From: a virus
Length of the DNA stretch: 21,393 nt
Virus record (IMG/VR): IMGVR_UViG_3300010430_000517
Coordinates: 1-21,393 of that record
Direction: 5' to 3' (one strand)
Shown here: piece after piece, positions 14,159 to 20,203 of the stretch
How the letters are laid out: the number at the start of each line of letters is the position of its first letter
Position numbering within the stretch: the first letter of the stretch is position 1
Position numbers and translations under genes: made by a program
Notes under the pieces: model-generated
Database searches by the model: none
Told to the model about the DNA's origin: nothing
What the model saw: only the letters and a program-made list of their open reading frames with translations

Positions 14159-15427
14159 TTAAAGGCCCAAAGCCGCGATATCCGCCGTCTTGCGCGCCAC
14201 GGCCGCCTGTATCTTCTCGTCGATCGAGCCCGGGATCGTCGCGAAGTAGGCGATGCACCCTTTATTCTGACCGATCCGATGAATGCGTTTGGCGGCTTGT
14301 TCGTTCTCGGCCGGCACCCATGACGACTCCACGAAGATAACCGTGTTCGCCGCCGTCAAGGTGAGTCCCGTTCCGGCCGCCTGCATCTGCCCGACGAAAT
14401 AATCCGCTCTGCCTTCCTGAAAATCGCGCACCGCCGTCTCGCGATCCGCCGGTTTCGTCGCGCCGGTAAGCTCTACACTTTTCGCTAAACCCGACATCAA
14501 GGCCACAATAACGCCGCGATGCTGGGCGAACAATACCGCTTTCTTGATTTCGCTCTCCCGCAACCACTCCAGCACGCCGTTTACCTTGGCGAGCCCGGTG
14601 ACGCGCCGGAGCGTGGCGACGTGCGGCGCGATCGCCCGCAGCGCGTCGAGCGTGTCGCCTCCTTTCGCCATCGCGCGCTCAACCTGTTCGCGCTCGTCAT
14701 CCGGCAGCCCAGCCAAATCGCCCGCGACCGGCAATGTGTCATAGCGCATAGGCGGCAGATCCTTGAGCACGGTCTTCACCTTCCGGCGCATCACATGCCC
14801 CTTCAAACTATCGCGCAGCTTGTCGAGGTTCTTGCCTTTGACGATTTCCAGCCCGAACCCGTTGTTCCGCGTCTCGCAATAGCGATTCACGAATTGCCAA
14901 TAGGTCATCACCTTGTCTTCGCGGAAGGTGATCGCGGCCGGAAAGAGCGTCTTCATCATCGCGTAAAGCTCGCTCGGGTTGTTGGGCATCGGCGTACCGG
15001 TCAGCGCCCAGGCCCCGCCGCTTTGCTTCGCTATCGGGCCGTAGACGGCTTTCGTGCGCGCCGCCTTCGGGTTCTTCAGAAAATGCGCTTCGTCGAGGAC
15101 CAACAAATCCCAATCGATCGCCGCCAGCTTCGTCTTATTGCGCGTCGCATAATCGTATGAGCAGACGTTGACCTTGCCGGCGACCGGCGAATCCTTACCT
15201 GTTTCCAGCACAACGCACTCGCCCGCTTCGCAGGCGCGCACCTCCTGCGGCCAGACCTGGCGCACCGACGCCGGGCAGATGACGAGGACGGACTTGTAGC
15301 CCTTCGCCCGCCACGCGAACGCCGCCTGCGTCGTCTTGCCCAGGCCCGGCTCGTCGAACAGCCCGGCGTAGCGGTTGCTCGCCAGGAAGGCGACGCCGGC
15401 CTTCTGGTAGGGGAAGAGTTGTCTCAT
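14159..15427 (-). CDS. SNF2/SMARCAL1-like DNA helicase-translocase
   Basis: A 422-residue superfamily 2 ATPase of the SNF2 type. Motif I is DEPGLGKT (25-32), motif II DEAH (112-115), motif III TGTP (143-146) and motif VI QAAKRIHRIGQ (377-387), with GTGLTLTAAN as motif V. HRIGQ is diagnostic of SNF2 proteins. At this size it is a bare motor without extra domains, like phage relatives of SMARCAL1 that remodel forks rather than nucleosomes. Such genes often accompany PolA, DUF2800 and DUF2815 genes in phages. The start overlaps the preceding stop (ATGA). Confidence 0.93.
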   Translation of the reverse strand: MRQLFPYQKAGVAFLASNRYAGLFDEPGLGKTTQAAFAWRAKGYKSVLVICPASVRQVWPQEVRACEAGECVVLETGKDSPVAGKVNVCSYDYATRNKTKLAAIDWDLLVLDEAHFLKNPKAARTKAVYGPIAKQSGGAWALTGTPMPNNPSELYAMMKTLFPAAITFREDKVMTYWQFVNRYCETRNNGFGLEIVKGKNLDKLRDSLKGHVMRRKVKTVLKDLPPMRYDTLPVAGDLAGLPDDEREQVERAMAKGGDTLDALRAIAPHVATLRRVTGLAKVNGVLEWLRESEIKKAVLFAQHRGVIVALMSGLAKSVELTGATKPADRETAVRDFQEGRADYFVGQMQAAGTGLTLTAANTVIFVESSWVPAENEQAAKRIHRIGQNKGCIAYFATIPGSIDEKIQAAVARKTADIAALGL

Positions 15428-15813
15428 TTCTTAAAGTACAGAACCGGTTCGATGTCTTCTTCGTAGCGGCTATACCCTACGAATTCACCCGGCCACTTTT
15501 CCAGGTATTGATCGATCCAATCGAAGAATTTTTCGATCTCGTCCCCGTAGTTTTTGAGGTCGGCGCGAACGACGAGACAGTACGCCTTACGTATCGCATC
15601 ATAGCGAAATTCCTGAGTCGAAAACGGGATGAAGTAATAAGAGCTACAGTTGAGAACGGAACCCCACCTATCGCACTTGAATAGATCGTGGTTCGGGGTT
15701 TTCTCCGGGGCGGATTCGCCTTCACCTATCATGTAGCGGATTATCTCAATAACATCGCCAGGCGTGTCACTCCGCAACGGCGCGGCGATTACAATTTCAG
15801 TATACATACCCAC
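15424..15813 (-). CDS. Conserved phage protein, MGMYTE family
   Basis: A 129-residue protein of a widespread but uncharacterised phage family that begins MGMYTE and contains an RYMIG stretch, a C-x-RWGSVL segment, SSYYF and LKNYGDEIEKFFDWI. The start is GTG at 15813, because GGAG lies nine bases upstream and the family's MGMYTE opening is kept. The ATG two codons later is too far from it. It sits between the resolvase and helicase genes and is coupled to the helicase by ATGA. Function unknown. Confidence 0.8.
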   Translation of the reverse strand: MGMYTEIVIAAPLRSDTPGDVIEIIRYMIGEGESAPEKTPNHDLFKCDRWGSVLNCSSYYFIPFSTQEFRYDAIRKAYCLVVRADLKNYGDEIEKFFDWIDQYLEKWPGEFVGYSRYEEDIEPVLYFKK

Positions 15814-15825
15814 GGCATTCTCTCC

Positions 15826-16269
15826 TTACTGCTCAAAACTCCAATACAGGATCGCCAAAGCGTCGGCCTCGTTATCGTCGACAACCTCATGCCCTCGCTC
15901 GATAGCCGAAGCGATCATCGCTTCCTTCGGCGCGTTGCCCTTGCCGGTCCAGAATTTCTTGATCGTGCCCACGGGCACGCCGGCGTAGGGTATCGCCTTC
16001 TCTTCGCAATAGGCGGTCAAACACGCCATCAGCCCGCCGTAGACATGCGCGGCGTCCGTGCCGCGGTGCCGGCGCACCTCTTCGAAGTAGACCTGGCTCA
16101 CGCCAAGCGAGTCGCTGATCTCGTCCAGCCACTTGCGGAACCGCACGTAGCGCATCCCGCCGCCGCTGTACCGGTCGTTCTTGAACGACTCGGCGCCGGA
16201 CAGAATGTTATCGTCGCTGGCAATCGCCCAGCCGGTCGTCGTCCCCAGATCGAGTGCTAGAATAGGCAT
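15826..16269 (-). CDS. RuvC-like Holliday junction resolvase
   Basis: A 146-residue RNase H-fold protein. The first strand LALDLGTTTGWA carries Asp7, VYFEEV carries Glu63/Glu64, and DDNEADALAI carries Asp132 and Asp136, giving the four-acid RuvC active site. The basic segment IKKFWTGKGNAPKEAM before the last acids is typical. It would resolve branched replication or recombination intermediates before packaging. The start at 16269 has AGGAG eight bases upstream; the frame is open ten codons further. It is slightly shorter than cellular RuvC, as usual for phage versions. Confidence 0.88.
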   Translation of the reverse strand: MPILALDLGTTTGWAIASDDNILSGAESFKNDRYSGGGMRYVRFRKWLDEISDSLGVSQVYFEEVRRHRGTDAAHVYGGLMACLTAYCEEKAIPYAGVPVGTIKKFWTGKGNAPKEAMIASAIERGHEVVDDNEADALAILYWSFEQ

Positions 16270-16327
16270 GTTACTGTCTCCTTGACCCTGGTTTCCCACC
16301 TTTGTTTCCGCCTAAAATGCGGCGTTC

Positions 16328-16888
16328 TTATGGCGCCTGGCGGTCGTGCCGGGGTACCGCAGCCCGCAAATCGGCGTAGAATTCCGTAAAACCCGACAGC
16401 GAATTGACCACGAGATTAGTGTTGTCTTCTAAAGGCAAGCCCTTTTCGCTCGAATGCCCGTCAAAAGTGCTATGACTCACGGTTGTGGAATCGACCTCGA
16501 TATGCACGCGAACGCCGCCGAGTTCCGTCGCGGCCGCCAGCTCGTTGGCGAACCGGCAATCGTCTGTGACGACGTTCACGCCGGCGCCGAGCAGCCGCTT
16601 CACTTTCGCGCGCCAGACCCCAACCCAGAAATCCTCGCCGATACAATCCCGGCCCCACTCAGTGCCGAGCGTCTGCATCGCGTGCCGCGGCGTGTTCCCG
16701 CAAAGCAGATCGCAGGGACGTTCTTTGTTATGCCCCTCGATCTCGGAATCGGTTAGCCCGATCGCGCGCAGCATGTTCTTGAGCGGAGCGGCGAACTTCA
16801 CGATCTCGTAGCCGTGATGCTGGGCGAGGTAGTTCGCGGCTGTCGACTTCCCGGCGCCGGCTTTGCCGGTGAGGATGATGAGAGTCAT
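16328..16888 (-). CDS. Deoxynucleoside monophosphate kinase-like P-loop protein
   Basis: A 186-residue protein with Walker A GKAGAGKST at residues 8-16 and the segment VVTDDCRFANE, the TDxRxxNE-type motif of phage dNMP kinases. HAMQTLGTEWGRDCIGEDFW is also typical (LGTEWGR...DFW). It likely phosphorylates dNMPs to feed the phage polymerase. Its start overlaps the stop of the Lar-like gene (ATGA). A 58-base gap follows before the resolvase start and contains only that gene's ribosome binding site. Confidence 0.85.
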   Translation of the reverse strand: MTLIILTGKAGAGKSTAANYLAQHHGYEIVKFAAPLKNMLRAIGLTDSEIEGHNKERPCDLLCGNTPRHAMQTLGTEWGRDCIGEDFWVGVWRAKVKRLLGAGVNVVTDDCRFANELAAATELGGVRVHIEVDSTTVSHSTFDGHSSEKGLPLEDNTNLVVNSLSGFTEFYADLRAAVPRHDRQAP

Positions 16889-17208
16889 TGGCTGCCACCG
16901 TGTTTGGAGAGAGCGACTTCGGCCTTGCGCGCAATCTCATGCAATGCGTCGCGAAAGGCATTGTTGGGCGCGCAGACGACGCTGGCCGACAGTTTCGCAT
17001 TGCCACCGATCTCCCGCAGCGCCCCCGCCAATTCCGCATTCGTGGCACGGAGGCGGTCTTCCTCGGGGCGGGTGTTCCAATCGCCACCAGCGTAGTGGCC
17101 CGGCCCGGTCGCACAGCAGTCCATGCAAAAGCAGAAAACAACCTTGTCACCGCCGCCGCTGTTGATGTCCTTGCTGCCGCAAAACGGACACGCCTTCAAC
17201 TCGCTCAT
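16885..17208 (-). CDS. Lar-like restriction alleviation zinc-ribbon protein
   Basis: A 107-residue protein. Its N-terminus ELKACPFCGS, followed by CFCMDC and then a WNTRP-like segment, is the Lar-family zinc ribbon (CPxCG...CxxC...WNxR). Rac-prophage Lar modulates type I restriction and modification in E. coli. The C-terminal half is helical and unrelated. It is coupled at both ends by ATGA overlaps. Anti-restriction activity is known for few members, so the role here is a family-level inference. Confidence 0.75.
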   Translation of the reverse strand: MSELKACPFCGSKDINSGGGDKVVFCFCMDCCATGPGHYAGGDWNTRPEEDRLRATNAELAGALREIGGNAKLSASVVCAPNNAFRDALHEIARKAEVALSKHGGSQ

Positions 17209-17444
17209 CGGTCTTCCCCCAGTGCTGCGCGCTTGTGAAATTCGCAGGCCGTGCAGTCAGGTGTGAAATGCCCCTTGCCGCCATTTTCTAGGCAGAAGCC
17301 TTCGCAAAGCTGATCTTCCAGCCATTTCTTCGCTTTGTGGAATTGCGCATTCTCAGCCTTGAGCCGGGCGTTTTCTTCCAGGACTGCCGGCATGTTCTCG
17401 ACAATCGCGGACACCGCGCCTTTGAATTTGTCCAACTCGCTCAT
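17205..17444 (-). CDS. Small coiled-coil and Cys-rich protein
   Basis: A 79-residue protein. A coiled-coil helix (EENARLKAENAQFHKAKKWL) is followed by a Cys cluster CEGFC, DCTACEFH that could bind one zinc ion. The ATG at 17444 is chosen over the adjacent one at 17447 because AGGAG stands six bases from it. Its first 12 bases are the same as those of the Lar-like gene (ATGAGCGAGTTG). Function unknown; helix plus zinc-binding tail suggests a small adaptor. Confidence 0.65.
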   Translation of the reverse strand: MSELDKFKGAVSAIVENMPAVLEENARLKAENAQFHKAKKWLEDQLCEGFCLENGGKGHFTPDCTACEFHKRAALGEDR

Positions 17445-17472
17445 CATAATCTCCTGTCCGGGCTATTCCGCT

Positions 17473-17712
17473 CTAGTACGGGATGTCCCAACTGGGCATG
17501 ACCTTCGTGATGTCCGCGCCCTTGTTCCTTCGTTTCGGCTTCTCGCCCTTTTTGCGAGGATCGGTGTATCCGCAAACTCGGCAGGTCTGTCCCGGCCAAA
17601 GCCGCGTGGCGTTCCGGTTGGGTGGGCACCCGGGGCACTCGATTGTGTGCTTGTCCCGTTCCTTTCGACGGTGCTCTTTCGCGTCCCGCCAGTAGTCGCC
17701 TACATCACCCAT
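17473..17712 (-). CDS. Small basic zinc-ribbon protein
   Basis: A 79-residue basic protein with two CxxC pairs, CPGC and CRVC, 16 residues apart, the spacing of a zinc ribbon. Lys/Arg-rich flanks follow (RKKGEKPKRRNKG). It may bind nucleic acid. It is preceded by AGGAG that belongs to the 28-bp repeat described at 17718. Confidence 0.65.
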   Translation of the reverse strand: MGDVGDYWRDAKEHRRKERDKHTIECPGCPPNRNATRLWPGQTCRVCGYTDPRKKGEKPKRRNKGADITKVMPSWDIPY

Positions 17713-17717
17713 CGTCT

Positions 17718-17745
17718 TCTCCTATTCCGCAGCCGCGCGGGCTAG
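17718..17745 (-). repeat. Gene-end / ribosome-binding-site repeat, copy 1
   Basis: A 28-bp sequence identical to 18045-18072. On the minus strand it encodes the last residues LARAAAE and stop of the upstream gene, and its TAGGAG contains the ribosome binding site of the next gene. A 22-bp part also occurs on the plus strand at 20774-20795. Confidence 0.85.
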
Positions 17746-18039
17746 CTTGTGCATCCGGCGAACGCACGAAAGACAAAGGTTGAACGTTCTGCCTAAGTCA
17801 CTATCGCCGCACTCAATCGAGTCCCCTATGGTGCGGTCACATTCATCGCATGTGCCGTGCGTCCAGGATTTGTTCCCGATAATCCGATCTACTTCGTCGG
17901 GGTCTGGGTTGGGTGGAAGGGCGTCCAGTTGTTCGCCGATAACGGCCTTTTCCGGGAACCGATCATACTTGCCGAAATATTGGCGTGCCCATCTGGACGC
18001 CGCCACATCCGCTAGTTCCTGCCGGGTGGTTAGCTTCAT
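17722..18039 (-). CDS. Zinc-finger-like phage protein
   Basis: A 105-residue protein. The N-terminal half is helical (RQELADVAASRWARQYFGKYDRF-like). Residues about 62-92 carry CDEC, a single Cys and CLSC, the layout of a treble-clef or DksA-like zinc finger. It ends in LARAAAE, encoded by the 28-bp repeat. Function unknown. Confidence 0.65.
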   Translation of the reverse strand: MKLTTRQELADVAASRWARQYFGKYDRFPEKAVIGEQLDALPPNPDPDEVDRIIGNKSWTHGTCDECDRTIGDSIECGDSDLGRTFNLCLSCVRRMHKLARAAAE

Positions 18040-18044
18040 CGTTC

Positions 18045-18072
18045 TCTCCTATTCCGCAGCCGCGCGGGCTAG
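18045..18072 (-). repeat. Gene-end / ribosome-binding-site repeat, copy 2, attached to a gene remnant
   Basis: Identical to 17718-17745, 327 bp away. Here the coding part (LENLARAAAE and stop) has no gene in front of it: the frame is stopped by the TAA of the HD-domain gene a few codons upstream. It looks like the leftover 3' end of a deleted or duplicated gene, kept as the ribosome binding site of the 105-residue gene. Confidence 0.8.
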
Positions 18073-18087
18073 ATTTTCCAGGCCATC

Positions 18088-18699
18088 TTATTCACCCCTC
18101 CGACGCGCTATCGCCGTCTGCAGCGCCGACCCGAAGTGCAGCCGCGCCAACGGCGCCAGCATCTCGGCCTCGGCGAATTCGAACAGCTCCGCGTCGAACT
18201 CGCCGTGCCGCGCGGGCGTGCATCCGGCCCAATCGCAGCGCCAATGCGGCGGCGCGACCGTCGCCAACTCGATCCGCATCGCGTTGAAGTCAGCCTCCTT
18301 GACGCAATCCGGCAGCTCTGGCGCGACCCCGAACTTCTCGGCAATCGCTTCGAAGATGGGTGTCTCGACGTGGGAGATCGCCGGAACGGCGCGTTTCATC
18401 GGCGACGTATTGTCTCCGATATATGCCTCCGCGGCGTCGTGGAGCAGCGCTTCCAGCCGGTATTCCGGTGGCACCAGCTTCGCGACCAGCACGCTATGCT
18501 GCGCGACGCTGTAATGCTCGCGTGACGGCGCGCTGTAGTGGCCGCCGTAGCGCACGATCCGGGACAGCGACGTGATGATGTCGCCGGCGTCGATGTCTTC
18601 CGGCTTGGGGTCGAGCGGGTAGAACGGCCTACCGCTGAACACCTGCATGTTCGGCCCGCGATCCGCGTCGTGGCCGACAGTATTTATTTCGAGTGGCAT
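18088..18699 (-). CDS. HD-domain 5'-deoxynucleotidase, YfbR-like
   Basis: A 203-residue HD-superfamily phosphohydrolase. The metal-binding residues appear as His68 in HYSVAQHS, His87-Asp88 in LLHDAAEAY and Asp137 in KEADFNAM. The N-terminal SGRPFYPLDPKPEDID and IVRYGGH segments are typical of the YfbR-like phage family. YfbR removes the 5'-phosphate from dNMPs. In a phage it may shape nucleotide pools together with the dNMP kinase in the same operon. Start 18699 has GGAGAG five bases upstream, overlapping the upstream stop; an internal Met18 is possible. Confidence 0.87.
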   Translation of the reverse strand: MPLEINTVGHDADRGPNMQVFSGRPFYPLDPKPEDIDAGDIITSLSRIVRYGGHYSAPSREHYSVAQHSVLVAKLVPPEYRLEALLHDAAEAYIGDNTSPMKRAVPAISHVETPIFEAIAEKFGVAPELPDCVKEADFNAMRIELATVAPPHWRCDWAGCTPARHGEFDAELFEFAEAEMLAPLARLHFGSALQTAIARRRGE

Positions 18700-18701
18700 C
18701 T

Positions 18702-18908
18702 CTACTCTCCATCGGTTTTCCCGTATCCCGCCATGTAGGCGTAGATCTTCCGTGTCACCCGAAGGGACGGCGAGCGGCCGCCTTCGAGCCTGTTCATGAG
18801 CCCGCTATCCCCGACCGCGGCGAGCCCGAAGGCGCTGATCGCAACGTCGTTGGTACGGCAGAACTCTCGGATATGACGGATCAGTGCGTCTTCGGTTGGT
18901 AGTTGCAT
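18702..18908 (-). CDS. Cro-like small HTH regulator, first gene of the leftward operon
   Basis: A 68-residue protein of a common alphaproteobacterial and phage HTH family. A first helix EDALIRHIREFC is followed by ISAFGLAAVGDSGLMNRLEGG and RSPSLRVTRKIYAYM. The ATG at 18908 lies directly after AAACCCGAC with no ribosome binding site, so a leaderless or very short leader is possible. A GTG at 18929 with AGG upstream would add seven residues. As the first gene next to the divergent control region it is well placed to act as Cro against the repressor encoded at 5692. Confidence 0.75.
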   Translation of the reverse strand: MQLPTEDALIRHIREFCRTNDVAISAFGLAAVGDSGLMNRLEGGRSPSLRVTRKIYAYMAGYGKTDGE

Positions 18909-18915
18909 GTCGGGT

Positions 18916-18944
18916 TTGTAAACCAGCACAGCTTACCTTGTCAA
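18916..18944 (-). promoter_or_regulatory. Candidate leftward early promoter
   Basis: A perfect -35 TTGACA reads leftward at 18944-18939, overlapping the left part of operator O3. The downstream -10 is unclear (TTACAA at 18921-18916 is poor). The call rests on the -35, the operator and the start of a gene-dense leftward operon. Confidence 0.35.
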
Positions 18945-18951
18945 CCGACAA
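18938..18951. promoter_or_regulatory. Palindromic operator O3 in the divergent early region
   Basis: TTGTC-AACC-GACAA, the third copy of the palindrome, lying between the leftward and rightward early transcription units and overlapping the leftward -35. Half-sites flank it: TGTCGGGT at 18908-18915 and ACCCGACA at 18963-18970. Confidence 0.65.
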
Positions 18952-18959
18952 TTTTTCTC

Positions 18960-18988
18960 TTGACCCGACAAAAAGCGACAGTCATATT
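18960..18988 (+). promoter_or_regulatory. Candidate rightward early promoter
   Basis: TTGACC (18960-18965, five of six) and CATATT (18983-18988, four of six) with a 17-bp spacer. An ACCCGACA half-site overlaps the start of the spacer. It would drive the micro-ORF, the hairpin and the rightward accessory genes. Confidence 0.45.
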
Positions 18989-19055
18989 CTAAGGCATCGT
19001 GATTAGCGAAGCAGGGGTAGCCCCCGTTTCAACTTCTTCGGAAAAGGAGGCAGTC

Positions 19056-19082
19056 ATGAGCCCGCGGCGGAAACGTCGCTAA
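19056..19082 (+). CDS. Eight-residue micro-ORF (MSPRRKRR), possible leader peptide
   Basis: A nine-codon frame encoding MSPRRKRR and stop TAA, directly behind the strongest ribosome binding site of the window (AAGGAGG at 19044-19050, five bases from the ATG). It is too short for a usual annotation but is placed like a leader peptide: candidate promoter upstream, very stable hairpin three bases downstream, membrane-protein gene after that. Four of eight codons are Arg. It could set ribosome position relative to the hairpin, or be a basic micropeptide. Confidence 0.5.
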   Translation: MSPRRKRR

Positions 19083-19084
19083 GT

Positions 19085-19114
19085 GCCGGGGCGGGGCGGA
19101 GCCCCGACCCCGGC
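19085..19114 (+). terminator. Very stable GC hairpin after the micro-ORF
   Basis: An outer stem GCCGGGG / CCCCGGC and inner stem GGGGC / GCCCC with a GGA loop give 12 G-C pairs, with a one-against-two internal bulge. No T-run follows (GCCTAAAA). It is not a simple intrinsic terminator; attenuation, RNA stability or translational control are possible. Confidence 0.55.
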
Positions 19115-19142
19115 GCCTAAAACCTCAACGGAGAAATGCCAG

Positions 19143-19295
19143 ATGACTTATTCAGCCCAGCAGATGCGCCGCGGCTTCGCCCGACAAAGACGCGACATAA
19201 AGTGGACGCCGGCCGACACGCTCGCGCTGCTCGCCGGGCTCGCGATCGCCGTCGTGCTTTTCGCGATGGCGTTTTTCGAAGCCGCTTCGGCGTGA
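19143..19295 (+). CDS. Small single-pass membrane protein
   Basis: A 50-residue protein with a basic N-terminus (QQMRRGFARQRRDIKW) and one hydrophobic helix at about residues 27-47 (LALLAGLAIAVVLFAMAFF), predicted N-terminus inside. The start at 19143 is chosen because GGAG (19130-19133) is nine bases away. The overlapping ATG at 19136, in another frame, is too close and gives an implausible Arg-rich protein. As the first full gene of the rightward early operon it could act at the host membrane, for example in superinfection exclusion; not shown. Confidence 0.6.
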   Translation: MTYSAQQMRRGFARQRRDIKWTPADTLALLAGLAIAVVLFAMAFFEAASA

Positions 19296-19351
19296 TGTCG
19301 GCAACGTCGCCTAATTGAGAGTTCACCAACCAGACAGCGAAAGGAAAAGCT

Positions 19352-19573
19352 ATGTCTGACAATGCGCCTAAGAGAGACCAAACCGAACCGCAAGAACCCA
19401 TCATGAAGTTCTTCGCGTTCGACCACCTGCCGGAGCATTTGCAGGGCGTCAGCCGCCCCTTCCACGCGACCGCGAATTGGGTTGTGCAGAACCTTCCGCG
19501 CAACGCCGAACGCACCGTCGCCCTTCGGAAACTTCTGGAAGGCAAGGACGCCGCCGTCCGCGCGGCCCTGTGA
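19352..19573 (+). CDS. Conserved small phage protein with ERTVALRKLLE signature
   Basis: A 73-residue protein. After a polar N-terminus it reads MKFFAFDHLPEHLQGVSRPF, then a helix and LPRNAERTVALRKLLEGKD, ending AAVRAAL. This pattern of two helices joined by a LP-x(1-4)-ERTVALRKLLE-x-KDAAVR turn is frequent in small proteins of many phages. I have a weak recollection that related two-helix hairpins fall in the Acb2/Tad1 cyclic-nucleotide sponge group, but cannot demonstrate that here. Ribosome binding site AAAGGAAA. It lies in the early accessory operon where anti-defence genes are often found. Confidence 0.75.
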   Translation: MSDNAPKRDQTEPQEPIMKFFAFDHLPEHLQGVSRPFHATANWVVQNLPRNAERTVALRKLLEGKDAAVRAAL

Positions 19574-19577
19574 TCCG

Positions 19578-19802
19578 ATGACTTGGTACACCGACTTTCG
19601 GCAGGAGTGGATTAAGGAAATGCTGGCCATATACGGCTTCATTAACCGCGCCCATATCTGCCGAAAGTTCGGTGTGTCGGAACCGCAGGCAGCCCTTGAT
19701 CTGCGCGCGTTCCAGAAGGCCAATCCCGGCGCGATGACCTACGACAATAGGCGGAAAACCTACGTCGCGACCCGGTCCGGCTATCGAGAGGTGGAGAAAT
19801 GA
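19578..19802 (+). CDS. Small winged-HTH protein (DeoR/WYL-like N-terminal domain)
   Basis: A 74-residue protein resembling the DNA-binding N-terminus of WYL or DeoR regulators: DFRQEWIKEMLAIYGFINRA, then ICRKFGVSEPQAALDLRAFQ and a wing ending YDNRRKTYV. There is no WYL or ligand domain, so it is a bare DNA-binding unit. The start at 19578 follows the previous stop by four bases, and its end overlaps the next gene (ATGA). It is probably a local regulator. Confidence 0.75.
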   Translation: MTWYTDFRQEWIKEMLAIYGFINRAHICRKFGVSEPQAALDLRAFQKANPGAMTYDNRRKTYVATRSGYREVEK

Positions 19803-20203
19803 GTGAGATTGTTGGGCACAAGACATTTTCGATTGGCGACGGCACCTTTCGGCACGAGCCGATTACCCGCGAAGAAGCAGACGCGATTTGGAATGCCGCA
19901 AAACAGCAGGAGCAAAAGCGGGCCGAAGATATGCCGACGGAGCAGGACGCGATCCGGCAAATGCGCGACGCACATCAACGGCTAAAGGAACTGGGTTGGC
20001 GGGACGCAATCTACTGCCCGAAGGACGGTTCTGTTTTCGAGGTCTTGGAGGCCGGAAGCAGCGGCATTCATGACTGCTTCTACACTGGCAAATGGCCGGA
20101 CGGGACATGGTGGATACCCGCCGAAGGCGATCTTTGGCCGTCCCGCCCGATCCTGTTTCGCCCGAAATCTTCCGTCCAGCGAGAGGAACAGAACAATGGT
20201 TAA
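19799..20203 (+). CDS. Conserved phage protein, unknown
   Basis: A 134-residue protein with a charged helical N-terminal half and a C-terminal half containing WRDAIYCPKDGSVFEVLEAG, SGIHDCFYTGKWPDG and WPSRPILFRP. This module recurs in phages of rhizobia and relatives as an uncharacterised small beta-rich domain, from general recollection. It starts in an ATGA overlap. The N-terminus (GDGTFRHEPITREEADAIW) resembles small helical phage segments. No function is known. Confidence 0.7.
   Translation: MSEIVGHKTFSIGDGTFRHEPITREEADAIWNAAKQQEQKRAEDMPTEQDAIRQMRDAHQRLKELGWRDAIYCPKDGSVFEVLEAGSSGIHDCFYTGKWPDGTWWIPAEGDLWPSRPILFRPKSSVQREEQNNG

Noticed and set aside
14127-14258. Start of the 236-residue gene at 14258
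   Set aside because: It would lie inside the helicase C-terminal motif VI region in another frame; a good ribosome binding site serves 14126.
19136-19318. Arg-rich 60-codon frame overlapping the small membrane protein
   Set aside because: Its ATG is only two bases from GGAG, and the translation is low-complexity; the 19143 frame gives a clean membrane protein with correct spacing.
20070-20195. N-terminal extension of the 198-residue protein
   Set aside because: It overlaps the 134-residue gene for over 120 bases, whereas 20196 has an AGAGGA site and short overlap.
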